From the NCBI RefSeq assembly GCF_002355435.1, contig NZ_AP017313.1, positions 2,046,001-2,110,000 of the forward strand: a DNA stretch of 64,000 bases, in the 5' to 3' direction. Positions 30,395 through 39,304 of the stretch are shown here, in pieces. The position numbers and the translations under genes were made by a program. Each line of letters opens with the position of its first letter. Position 1 is the first letter of the stretch. The notes under the pieces are model-generated. The model ran no database searches. It was not told where the DNA came from and was given only the letters and a program-made list of their open reading frames with translations. The DNA comes from Mucilaginibacter gotjawali. GTDB taxonomy: Bacteria; Bacteroidota; Bacteroidia; Sphingobacteriales; Sphingobacteriaceae.

Positions 30395-33097
30395 TCAATC
30401 ATCATCCTTGCCGGTTAGTCTCGCAGGGTAAGCCTGTTTGCCTTTAGCTGCATACCATAAAATACGGTTGAGCAGGTCATCTTTGCCACCATCAACATGA
30501 TCAAACTCCGGCCTTAACGATGCCCTGGCAAAATAGAGCGCTTTCCCATTAAGCACTGCAAGTTTTGGGTTGATTTGATCGAGCGCGATGTGATTGGGCA
30601 CCGCCTGGTAGGTGAAATTTGATGGCTGGTCAGTAAAACAATTAAACATGGGCAGGGCAGTCGCATCAATTATATTCATCGGCGGTATACCCAAAATTTG
30701 TTCAATTGACCGCACCACACAGGTTTGATTATAATTTGTCGATACTGTTTTTTGCAAACGACTATATGGGCTAACGACAAACCCTGTGGTGCGATACGCC
30801 GATACATGGTCCCAGCCCGCTTGTGAATCATCTTCGGTTACAAAGATCACGGTGTTTTTCCAGAACTTGCTTTTGGTAACGGCTTCGATGATCCGGCCGA
30901 GGGCAAGGTCATTGTCGGCCACCATAGCTTCCGGCTTTGGGAAGCCGGGGCGTGTGCCTTCAGTATGGTCGAGCGAGAGGGCCATTACCATTAGTTCAGG
31001 CAGTTCGTCGCCGGGTTTTTGCTCGTATTCCTTCAATTCTTTTATGAAGGCCGATGCCCTGATCTGGTCAGTGATTTTCAGTTCATCAGAGCCGGGGTAG
31101 TTTTGCGACAGTATCGGCCTCACCCGCGAAATAGTGCTGGTGTTATAAAACTTAAAAGGCAAACCAGCCTGGTAATTGGCGTAAATATTTGACCAGGTTA
31201 AGCTTTCATCATAATTGGGTTTCGACGCCTCGCCGTAAATCCTGACCGTCTTGCCATGGTCTGCCGCATTGTTCCAGATAAAGCCATTGGCATCATAAAC
31301 CAGCGCGTCTTCCTGCACGTGCGGGTAGCTGCGGAACCAGGCCCTGACATTCTTTTCAACATAATCTGTCACCATAGCGGCATCCGTCCATTGGTGCCCT
31401 TCTGCCGAACATTTTCCCGATGCATAATAGTTATCCAGCAACAAAAAGTTTTTAGCCAGTTGGTGCTGGTTAGGCGTAATGCTATCGCCATAAATACATA
31501 ACGACGGCGCCCCATTTCCCTGCGTCATATCGCCTAAAACCTGGTCGTAGGTGCGGTTTTCTTTAATGATGTAAAGTACATGCTTAAATACCGATGGCTC
31601 GCCAATGCGTTCGGGAATAGGTTTTGGGGTGATGTTTTTGCGCGGCACCAGTTGGGCTATTTCTTCCCTGAAAGTTAAGTTGAGCGCTTTTACCTTGTCG
31701 GTATATTGCTTCAAAAGCGCCTGGCCGGGGATAGGGATAATGGATACGGTAGCCAGTTCATGATGCGAGTTATAAGCCGTTACATCAGCCGGTACATCCT
31801 TCGCTTTAAATTCCTTTGTGCTTACCCGCGAGCCTTCGCCCTCCAGGTTGGTTACAAACAAGGTGTTCCCATCAACCAGCAGTCCGCCGGGATAGGCTTC
31901 AGTTGGTATAAAGCCTTTGATTGTAGTTTTTCCCGAGCCTTTTACCGATGAATTAGCCCCCAGTTTAATTACCGCTACCGCATTATCAAGCCCGTTGGCC
32001 ACATAAAGTGTGGTTCCGTAGGCATTGATGGCAAGTGCATTGGGCGAATCGCCGATATAGCCTTTTTGCCCGGGGATCAACCGAACCGGGATATTTTCCA
32101 CTACCTGCAATGCGGCAACCGATATCACCGAAACATTATCGCTATTGGCATTGGCCACATATAAAAAGCGACCGTCTTTGGATGGGATGATCACATTCGG
32201 GTGCAGGCCAACCGCAATTTCTTTCACCATGTCCCCGGTAGCCGGGTCAATAACTTGTACACTGCCGGTAGCGGTGGCGCCGGTTTTTGGGTCGGTATAA
32301 GTGCTGCCGTAGGGTACGCCAGCGGTTTCTTTACCCGCCGTGTCTGTTGGCATAGGGCCGCCCCAGTTGGTGATGAACAGTTGGTTGCCAACCGGTGCAA
32401 TGCCATAAGGGGCAACCCCGGTAGGTTTGGTCCATACGGTATTATTTGTGCTCAGGTTGATTTTTACGATCTGGTTATTGCCGTTTAATACCACATACAG
32501 GTAGTCCTTATAATTTTCGGTACGGATCAGCAGCTCATTAGGCAGGGCCAGGGGTGAGGGCGCGGCAGGCTTAAAGGCGAAGGCATTTTTAATGCTGATC
32601 TTCTTGCCTTCCCATACGGCCTGCATCACGTACGATTGATGGTTATCCCCGTTGGCCGCGCTCCAGAAGATCTGGGTTTCTGTGCCCGTTGTCCAGGTTT
32701 TTATGCCCGAATAGGTGCTCATCAGCCCTTTATATTGCTTGTCATCGGTATAGGTCCATTTGGCAATTACCTTGTTTTGTGTGGTATCAATCAGGGTAAT
32801 GCCGTAACGGTCTTCCACGGCTAATACCGTTGTCTGCGGGATCAGCTTAACATCCAGGCTATGGTTTTCTACCTTCGGGTCGCCAAAGCGGACTACCTTG
32901 CCCGCCGGATCAATCAGCCGGTTATAGGGCATCATTACCGGCAGTATTTTATTGGTTAAAGTGCTGTCGTCATAAGCGCTGTGCATATTGGTTTGCTCCT
33001 GGTCGCCGGATAAGCCGTTCTTTTTGGCCGGGCTGCAGGCGACAATACACGCAGCCAGTAAAACAGCACCAAGGGCCGAAAATGGGTTTGTTTTCAT
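30395..33097 (-). CDS. Bifunctional YncE-type beta-propeller / phosphoesterase lipoprotein
   Basis: This 900-residue lipoprotein (modified cysteine C21, IVACSPAKK) joins an N-terminal YVTN/YncE-like propeller to a C-terminal alkaline-phosphatase-superfamily phosphoesterase domain. The propeller has repeats such as VIPSKDGRFLYVANANSDNVSV and LAINAYGTTLYVANGLDNAVAV at about 300-400. The phosphoesterase part begins near 510 with HVLYIIKENRTYDQVLGDM, where the ENRTYDQ motif carries metal-binding residues, and continues with ASGKCSAEGHQWTDAAMVTDY and FVTEDDSQAGWDHVSAYRT. It is the same PF04185-type family as the interrupted phospholipase C in this window. Substrate unknown; the protein is probably periplasmic or on the surface. 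No operon partner is evident. Confidence 0.88.
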   Translation of the reverse strand: MKTNPFSALGAVLLAACIVACSPAKKNGLSGDQEQTNMHSAYDDSTLTNKILPVMMPYNRLIDPAGKVVRFGDPKVENHSLDVKLIPQTTVLAVEDRYGITLIDTTQNKVIAKWTYTDDKQYKGLMSTYSGIKTWTTGTETQIFWSAANGDNHQSYVMQAVWEGKKISIKNAFAFKPAAPSPLALPNELLIRTENYKDYLYVVLNGNNQIVKINLSTNNTVWTKPTGVAPYGIAPVGNQLFITNWGGPMPTDTAGKETAGVPYGSTYTDPKTGATATGSVQVIDPATGDMVKEIAVGLHPNVIIPSKDGRFLYVANANSDNVSVISVAALQVVENIPVRLIPGQKGYIGDSPNALAINAYGTTLYVANGLDNAVAVIKLGANSSVKGSGKTTIKGFIPTEAYPGGLLVDGNTLFVTNLEGEGSRVSTKEFKAKDVPADVTAYNSHHELATVSIIPIPGQALLKQYTDKVKALNLTFREEIAQLVPRKNITPKPIPERIGEPSVFKHVLYIIKENRTYDQVLGDMTQGNGAPSLCIYGDSITPNQHQLAKNFLLLDNYYASGKCSAEGHQWTDAAMVTDYVEKNVRAWFRSYPHVQEDALVYDANGFIWNNAADHGKTVRIYGEASKPNYDESLTWSNIYANYQAGLPFKFYNTSTISRVRPILSQNYPGSDELKITDQIRASAFIKELKEYEQKPGDELPELMVMALSLDHTEGTRPGFPKPEAMVADNDLALGRIIEAVTKSKFWKNTVIFVTEDDSQAGWDHVSAYRTTGFVVSPYSRLQKTVSTNYNQTCVVRSIEQILGIPPMNIIDATALPMFNCFTDQPSNFTYQAVPNHIALDQINPKLAVLNGKALYFARASLRPEFDHVDGGKDDLLNRILWYAAKGKQAYPARLTGKDDD

Positions 33098-33206
33098 ACT
33101 ATACAGAATGCGTTAAAGATAAAACTTTAGTGTTAACTGATGATGTTCGCCTATCAATTTGTTACTTCAGGACACAACATGCCTGAACAGGCCGAGAATA
33201 CTTTTT

Positions 33207-33427
33207 AGCCCTGAAAGGGCGACAATACCCCAGCATAGGTCGAAGGCCTATGCTGAAAGGGCGATAATACCCCAGCATAGTTCGAAGGCCTATGACCCGA
33301 ATAATGGAGAAATTATTTTGAAGCCCTGAAAGGGCGAAATATCGGATTGCCTTTTTGTTATGTGCATGGGTTGCATGGTGGTGCGATGGGCTATACCCAT
33401 CGTTAACGTATTTTGCCCTTTCAGGGC
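33207..33427. repeat. Palindromic intergenic repeats with a 42-bp tandem pair
   Basis: Two 42-bp units (33212-33253 and 33254-33295) differ at three positions and each carries CAGCATAG opposite CCTATG, a small hairpin. The palindrome GCCCTGAAAGGGC occurs at 33208-33220 and 33323-33335, and a related one, GCCCTTTCAGGGC, at 33415-33427 in opposite orientation. This type of repeat is common between genes in Sphingobacteriaceae. The frame across it (33162-33482) is not a gene. Confidence 0.8.
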
Positions 33428-33510
33428 TGAAGAACAGAAACAGGCAATGTGGTTTACTTAACACAGATACATTTTTTACCAATCGTTATTTCACTGTGGA
33501 TCCGCTCATT

Positions 33511-33557
33511 TTGTAGCGTGCGCTACAAGTGCTACAATCTGCTACAAAGCGCTATAA
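33511..33557. repeat. Phased GCTACAA repeats
   Basis: GCTACAA occurs at 33522, 33531 and 33541, and GCTATAA at 33551, each 9-10 bases apart, preceded by the inverted form TTGTAGC at 33511. The spacing is about one DNA turn. It could be a protein-binding array or a decayed repeat. Confidence 0.5.
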
Positions 33558-33576
33558 AACTGAATATCAATATTTT

Positions 33577-33621
33577 AACTACTGACAAGATTTTGTCACT
33601 GACAAAATCTTGTCAGTAGTT
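33577..33621. repeat. Perfect 22-bp inverted repeat with one-base loop
   Basis: The arms at 33577-33598 and 33600-33621 are perfectly complementary around a single C at 33599, centred on ACAAGATTTTGT / ACAAAATCTTGT. The flanking interval has no gene. It could be a bidirectional terminator or the end of a decayed mobile repeat. The rest of 33098-33789 holds only the repeats listed here. Confidence 0.75.
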
Positions 33622-33789
33622 TTACCGGCACTACGGCCTCGTATAACCAAAATGCCGGGCGGAACCTTAAAAAACGATATTAGCCGGCACATGCGGAAAA
33701 TTCAGTAAGGGCTGGACGCATAGGTTCGGTGCATGAATATTGCATAGCAGGGCGAATGCCGTAAGTGCCGGGTAAAATTTTTTATTTAC

Positions 33790-34227
33790 TCAAAGAGTCC
33801 TGGCAAAGTACTCCTGCATCTTATTACATATCGAGGCTGTGCTGCCGTCAATCCATTTTGTGGATATATTTAAATCATCGGTTCCATCAACCATCGCAAA
33901 GGTTATGGCAGAATAGTATCGCCCATAATCTTTTGAAATCTCTACTACATCTTTCCAATAAATAGTTGTTCCCGACAGATAGTGTTGCAATTTTTCTTCG
34001 TCGAGTTCTAAGGTAATTCGACCTTGAAGCATAGGGATAAAACACCATTTAACAAAGGCAATTAAACTCGCCAAAATTAATATCAGGGGAACGCATAGAT
34101 ACAGCCACTCTTCCGTTGTGTTAAGAAAGGAGATGCCGATGTATAATATGAACACGAGTAAGCCAGAAAAAAGCATAGTACCCGACCATGCAACGAACTT
34201 GCTAAAGCCAAAGGTTGTAGGTTTCAT
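33790..34227 (-). CDS. Hypothetical membrane protein, PH-like C-terminus
   Basis: This 145-residue protein has two membrane helices near residues 9-33 and 41-62 (SGTMLFSGLLVFILYIGISFL and LYLCVPLILILASLIAFV), then a soluble part with ITLELDEEKLQHYLSGTTIYWKDVVEISKDYG. That arrangement resembles small bacterial membrane proteins with a pleckstrin-homology-like domain (STM3941 type), where a two-helix hairpin precedes a strand-rich region ending in a helix (ASICNKMQEYFART). I do not recognise a specific function. It stands alone between repeats, and no operon partner is seen. Confidence 0.6.
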   Translation of the reverse strand: MKPTTFGFSKFVAWSGTMLFSGLLVFILYIGISFLNTTEEWLYLCVPLILILASLIAFVKWCFIPMLQGRITLELDEEKLQHYLSGTTIYWKDVVEISKDYGRYYSAITFAMVDGTDDLNISTKWIDGSTASICNKMQEYFARTL

Positions 34228-34427
34228 TTAATATAAAAATAAATCAAATATAATGTTCACGTTGCAGAAATACAATCATCACCCGCCCGCCGTGGAGCAG
34301 GCTAGGCGTAACAACGTTGTATAGCAGGACGAATCCCCCGCCCGCTAAAAATCATTTATTTTTTAAGTAGTATGCTTAAATTGTTGTGCGGCAAGGTAGT
34401 ATTCATGGAAAGACAGAGGAGGTTTGC

Positions 34428-34616
34428 CTAACTTAAAACAGTTAAATAATCGTAAACACCTCTTTCTTTTAATATTTGTTTATACGCGATGACAATGTCA
34501 TTTGTCTTATTGAAATTTGTCAACCTTGTTGCAATAATCTCTGTGCTTAAATGTTGAAACCGTTCTTTCAACTCATTAAGATGTTTAATATTACGTTGAG
34601 TTTTATTTGTTTTCAT
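34428..34616 (-). CDS. Small hypothetical protein
   Basis: This 62-residue frame starts at ATG 34616. The product is basic and helical-looking (LKERFQHLSTEIIATRLTNF, YKQILKERGVYDYLTVLS), with balanced codon use like a real short protein. I see no family match. It could also be a chance frame in this repeat-rich part. No conserved neighbour supports it. Confidence 0.35.
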   Translation of the reverse strand: MKTNKTQRNIKHLNELKERFQHLSTEIIATRLTNFNKTNDIVIAYKQILKERGVYDYLTVLS

Positions 34617-34801
34617 AAAGTGATGCCAAGATACAATGTCAGTGGGAAAATAAGCGATGCATGAAGTTAAATGAAAAAACTGATTCAGGCGCTAGTTTAT
34701 GCATAGGCAAAAGCGGATAGGGAACTGGTCTCCACCGACAGGTAGCCGTATAAATCCTTTTCTTCTTGACAATTCCAATTTTTAAATCCTAATTTTATCT
34801 C

Positions 34802-35470
34802 ATGAACCAGGAACTTTTTGAATCTGTAGATAAATACATCAGCGACCTTTTTGGTTATGAAGATGATGTGTTAAAAGGCGCCATCAAATCGATGGAGGAA
34901 GCCAATATTCCGGCCATCAGCGTATCGGCCAACCAGGGTAAATTTTTGCAGCTGATCGCCAGGATGAATGGCGCAAAAAGGATATTGGAGCTGGGCACTT
35001 TGGGTGGTTACAGCACCATCTGGCTCGGCCGGGCGCTGCCTTACGACGGCTACCTGCTCACGCTGGAACTGGAGCAGGCTCACGCCGATGTGGCCCTGCA
35101 AAATATCATCAAAGCAGGTTTGGACGAAATTGTTGAAATAAAGGTAGGCCCCGCGCTGGAGCTGCTGCCCCAACTGGTAGCCGGCGGCGAAGAGCCATTC
35201 GACATGATCTTTATCGACGCCGATAAACAACCCTATGCCGAATATTTTGAATGGGCGCTAAAACTGTCCAAACCGGGCACGGTAATTATTGCCGATAACG
35301 TGATCCGCGAAGGGCTGGTGCTGGATGATAACTGTACCGATGAACGCGTCATCGGTGTAAAAAGATTTAACAAAGCCCTGGCCGAAAACAAGCGCGTTTC
35401 TGCAACTATTTTTCAAACCATCGGGACGAAGGAGCATGATGGTATGGCAATAGCAGTGGTAAATTCATAG
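34802..35470 (+). CDS. SAM-dependent O-methyltransferase, class I (caffeoyl-CoA O-MT type)
   Basis: This cytoplasmic 222-residue methyltransferase belongs to the catechol/caffeoyl-CoA O-methyltransferase-like family. The SAM site is RILELGTLGGYSTIWLGRAL near residues 60-80. FDMIFIDADKQPYAEYFEWAL near 137-157 carries the metal-binding Asp typical of these divalent-ion enzymes, and VIIADNVIREG near 165-175 supplies the Asp-Asn pair. Its length is normal. Bacterial members methylate hydroxyl groups of small catechol-like or unknown metabolites. It stands alone upstream of a repeat cluster, so context gives no substrate. Confidence 0.9.
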   Translation: MNQELFESVDKYISDLFGYEDDVLKGAIKSMEEANIPAISVSANQGKFLQLIARMNGAKRILELGTLGGYSTIWLGRALPYDGYLLTLELEQAHADVALQNIIKAGLDEIVEIKVGPALELLPQLVAGGEEPFDMIFIDADKQPYAEYFEWALKLSKPGTVIIADNVIREGLVLDDNCTDERVIGVKRFNKALAENKRVSATIFQTIGTKEHDGMAIAVVNS

Positions 35471-35531
35471 TATCAACACAGTATTTTTTCATTGAAACCC
35501 TCTGCGTTTGCTTTCATCCGGAGACGCTCCT

Positions 35532-36327
35532 CCGCTCAATTGCCGCGGAGGCTGTTACTTTTGGCTTGATCCAAAAGTAACCAAAAGATCAAGTCAGCAG
35601 ATAGGCTTCTTTGCCGCCAAGGGCCTTTGCGCACAAAGCCGGAAAAACTGCGGGGGCTGCAATCTTTTTGCGGGGCTACCCTGTTGCTTCATTACCTTGC
35701 ATGCAAAAATTTGCTATGCCCCAACCCACTTCACAGGCCAGCAGTTTTTCCGGCTTTCTCCCGAAGCTTATCTGCTGACGGGGAAGAAAAAAATCTCCTT
35801 TTGAGATCCGTTTCTAGAATTAAAGAAAAATGAAAAGCGGGCAAAGGCCTGACAGAAAAGCGGGCCAGGGAGTCTGGCCCGCAGCGCTGAAGCTTTTTTC
35901 TGTCTTGATTTTTTTGGTCCTTTTTTGTATCAAGACAAAAAAGGACTAGCCCCTGTGGCAATTGAGCGGCAGCGGTTAAGAGTGAAACCAAAATGCTCAT
36001 AGTAAGATAGCCTGCTAACCAGGCCTGCGCGGCACGACCCCCTCTCAATAATTTCACCACACAAGGCCAGCAGTTTTTCCGGCTTTCTCCCGAAGCTTAT
36101 CTGCTGACGGGAGGAAAAGAAATCCACTTTTGCGAAATGTTTTTAGAATTAAAGAAAAATGAAAAGCGGGCAAAGGCCTGACAGAAAAGCGGGCCGGGCG
36201 TCTGGCCTGCAGCGCTGAAGCTTTTTTCTGTCTTGATTTTTTTGGTTACTTTTTGTATCAAGACAAAAAGTAACAGCCCCCGCGGCAATTGAGCGGCAGC
36301 GGCTCAGAATGAAACCAAAATGCTCAT
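35532..36327. repeat. REP-like repeat cluster: two 265-bp direct copies and one inverted partial copy
   Basis: Direct copies lie at 35735-36000 and 36064-36327 and are clearly similar over their whole length. An inverted partial copy lies at 35532-35655. Each copy contains a perfect hairpin: 35917-35946, 36245-36274 and 35554-35581. The stems differ in sequence but remain fully paired, showing compensatory changes. A second hairpin sits at 35860-35882 (GCGGGCCAG / CTGGCCCGC), with one wobble pair in the second copy. Several frames cross the region, but they follow the repeat and are not genes. No transposase is inside it. The rest of 35471-36460 is empty. Confidence 0.85.
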
Positions 36328-37802
36328 CGCGGATACTGCACCGAGTGGCATCAAATGTGCAATGTCCCCGTTTGTTGGTGAAAACACCAACAAAGGCGAA
36401 GAATGACAAATCTTGCTATTGCGAGGCGTTTGCCAATATGCCGCCCCTCAGATTTATTACTTACACTTCAACCTTCCCCATAAACGGATCACTAAAACGG
36501 GTTTTCCCGGTTTCAACCCTGCCTGCATACCTTTGTTCAAAATGATCATGCCCTGCAACCTTCACACTGAAATCATACCATCCAAAGCTTTTCTCCAGGC
36601 TCAGCACTACAGTAGTTTTCCCCGATGCCGGTATTATCTTCTTTCGGGTGCCGCTTTTATAAGCATGATCAATGACCTCAATTTCAACAGGCTTTGCCGA
36701 TAAGTTGGCAAGCAAAATTTCCACGTTACCGGTAAGTTTGCTGCTGCTGGTGAGGCTGCGCTGGTAATCAAAATCCGCAGTGATGTGCGGGTTTTGGGCA
36801 TTTCCCTTAAACTCGCGGTAAAAGCCATTGGGGCCGTAAACCCGCAGGTGATAACTTTTGTCCTCAAACTCATTCAGCGGCCAACTGTCGGCTATGCCGT
36901 CGCCGGCGGTAAGGCCGTACGACCAGGTGCGCACCGGCTCAAAAATAGTTTCGTTACGTTTTAAATAGCTGCCCGGCGCGTAAACATTAAAAGGCGCGCC
37001 CAGGGCCTTGTCGCCAAAAACCTTATTTCCTGCTTTAAACCGGATCTCCACAGCCGTTTTATCCGCATTTAACTTTGCATCGGCATATAACTCGTAAGGC
37101 AGAGCACAGGCGGGGCGGATCCCTTTTTCCTGCTTCGGCGTAAGGGGCGATGCATGCGGATCGCGGTTGATCTGGGCGATCTCTTCAGGGCTCAGCAATT
37201 TATAATCTGTCGGCAACTTTTTAAACTGCGCTTTATGGATGCCTTCAACAAATTCATCTTTCTTCACAAACTCCGGACTGGCAATAATCTCGCCATTGTA
37301 CGGCCTGAATACCGAAGTAAGGTTGCCGCAGATGGTGCGCCGCCAGTCGCTGATATTGGGTTCCACGATCTTTTTACCTGTTTTCTTACTTAAAAACTCC
37401 TCCAAAAACTGTAGGGTAGAGGTATGGTCGAAGACTTCGGAGTTTACATAACCGCCCTTGCTCCATGGCGAGGCAATGATCATCGGCACACGGTAACCCA
37501 GGCCGATGGAACTTTCTTTATCAAATTTTTCGGGGAAATCACGGCGTTCCAGCTCCTGTTCAAGGGTTACAAATTCAACACGGGTATCAATCCCTTTGGA
37601 AACCGCGCCGGTACCCGGCTTATGCGAATGCGGTGCAACAAAAGGAGGGACGTGATCAAAATAACCATCATTTTCATCATAAGTCAGGATGAAAATGGTC
37701 TTTTTCCAGACTTCCGGATTTTGGGTAAGGATATCCAGCGCTTCGGATACATACCATGCCCCGTACCATGCCGAGCTGGGGTGATCCGAAAAATTTTCGG
37801 GA

Positions 37803-37830
37803 GCCGTAAGCCCAATGTCATTAAGTTAAG
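37803..37830. repeat. Left IS end: terminal inverted repeat and target duplication
   Basis: The inverted repeat CCAATGTCATTAAGTTAAG is at 37812-37830. The flanking CCGTAAGC at 37804-37811 is duplicated at the other end. The boundary is ambiguous: an 8-bp duplication with 19-bp ends, or a 10-bp duplication (37803-37812) with 18-bp ends, fit equally. Confidence 0.9.
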
Positions 37831-39295
37831 GATTTAGTAAGATGGTTTAAAGTTTGAAAACGTCCTATGTTTGCTTTTAGATTGTTTGTTTTTCCTGACT
37901 CGTTCATAGGATCTGTTGGGTCTCACCGGTAATATATCTCTTATAAAATGAGCGTGTAATATATTCAGGATACGACCAACGTCATTATCTGTAAAAAGAG
38001 AGATAAGGTTGATCTTAAGCTTACCGATTGACTTATTTCTATTAACTTTCATAGGATATTTTCTACTTTTTGAGTTTTCGTCTATTGATTGTTGAGCATC
38101 TTTTATCAAAACTGAATGTAGATTTGCAGTAAAAACGGTAGCATAGAAGTCCTGTTCAACGGATTCAACCGTTAATCCGCTGAAAGCTTCTAGTTGAAGG
38201 ATATTCTTTTGAATGGATATATTCGTCTCTACCCCCCATCTCAAGAAGTAAAGCTTTTTGAAGTCGCTATTGGGAAAACCGTCTTCTGCCCATAAGTTTG
38301 TCACTAGTACTTCTATTGTTTTTTCAAGCTCAACCCGTACTAGCCTCACTTTTAGCAATGTCTGCCTGGTGATGATGAATCCGCTTTCTTTTAATCCTTC
38401 TATGGCCGCTTTCCCTGGTGATAGATGAATAACTTCTGTTTGTTTACCTCTCGCTACAAATTCCTGTACCATACTATGATTATCCTTTCCCCTGATGACG
38501 AATTTAATTTCCTTCTCGGCCCAAAGATGTAAGGCGAACATTTTGTAACTGCAAAAATTTCTGTCGTAAATAGCCAGCATATCTTCCTCCAATTCTTCTG
38601 TTGCATCGTAGGCCATTGGCACTTCTCCATAACGATAAGGCGCTATTTTAGAATAAAGAACAAGCTGATTGAGCACGTCGTAGTGGTAAAATGTTTAGCC
38701 TGTACAAAATTGCAATTCTGATTACTTGCACCACCAAAATGGCCGTTGAGCACCGGAGTGTTTATTAAGCTTACATTAGAACCATCTGCTGCAATAACTC
38801 GTAAGGCTTTCCATTGCCTTATATCCGACCCCGCATAACAGTAAAAACTGCTGCAAAGAACCCTGTTCCAGAGACAAAAGAAGGATGGTTTTAGCTTTAT
38901 GCGTTGTTGGGTAAAAGCACTTACCGAGCAGGTATTGGGGGCACCTAACTCCTCAAAAAACTTTTCCAACTCTATGCTAAGCGTCTTTTTGCAAAGCTTA
39001 ACTATCAATAAAACAAGCCGTTCAAAAGGTAATTTTCTATTTCGAGTGAAGTCTTCAGGAGATCTTCGGAAATTATTCAGTAGAGCTTCATTATGTACTA
39101 TCAATGAAACAAAGCTTTTTAGTTCGGAAATAATTTTTATTCCTATTTTTATCTCGGTCTTGGCCATTAGGGTTGTAGTAGTGTTTTGTGTTTTAGTCGA
39201 TTCAAAACTACTTGCTGCAATCCTTTTTTGCTTGTCTTTTTCCTAACTTAATAACATGTGAGTCAATTGAGTATCGCTTAACTTAATGACATTGG
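37812..39295 (-). mobile_element. IS4-family-like insertion sequence, about 1484 bp
   Basis: The element has perfect 19-bp terminal inverted repeats (37812-37830 and 39277-39295), a matching target duplication, and one transposase gene in two frames. Its perfect ends and intact target duplication point to recent insertion. It lies in the phospholipase C gene, transposase in the same direction as the host gene. Confidence 0.92.
37834..39167 (-). pseudogene. IS4-family DDE transposase, one frameshift
   Basis: The N-terminal frame (39167 to about 38690) gives an IS4-type helical start and ALRVIAADGSNVSL, the first catalytic Asp of the DDE triad. The second frame (to 37834) gives AIYDRNFCSYKMF with the second Asp, and YFLRWGVETNISIQKNILQLEAFSG, the Y-(2)-R-(3)-E-(6)-K signature of IS4. 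The frames join if one T is added to a four-T run (AAAA on + at 38688-38691), restoring AKHFYHYDVLNQL and 445 codons. IS4 transposases are normally one frame, so this is either an error, a dead copy, or slippage on CAT TTT. The clean IS ends argue that an active copy exists or existed in the genome. Confidence 0.9.
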
Positions 39296-39304
39296 CCGTA
39301 AGCC
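39277..39304. repeat. Right IS end: terminal inverted repeat and target duplication
   Basis: CTTAACTTAATGACATTGG at 39277-39295 is the exact reverse complement of the left end. CCGTAAGC follows at 39296-39303, the second target copy. Confidence 0.9.

Noticed and set aside
33212..33295. Possible CRISPR array
   Set aside because: Only two directly adjacent units with no spacers and no cas genes; it is a tandem pair of an intergenic repeat.
33162..33482. 106-codon frame on the - strand
   Set aside because: Its protein sequence is itself repeated because it follows the palindromic repeats; not a gene.
35731..36060. 109-codon frame resembling a small basic protein
   Set aside because: It arises from the repeat hairpins and is not continuous in the second copy.
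35508..36409. Several 60-110-codon frames on both strands
   Set aside because: All follow the REP-like repeat copies, and similar frames recur in each copy; none has family features.
37834..39167. Two separate transposase-like genes
   Set aside because: The halves complement each other around one catalytic domain and join with one base, so they are one gene.
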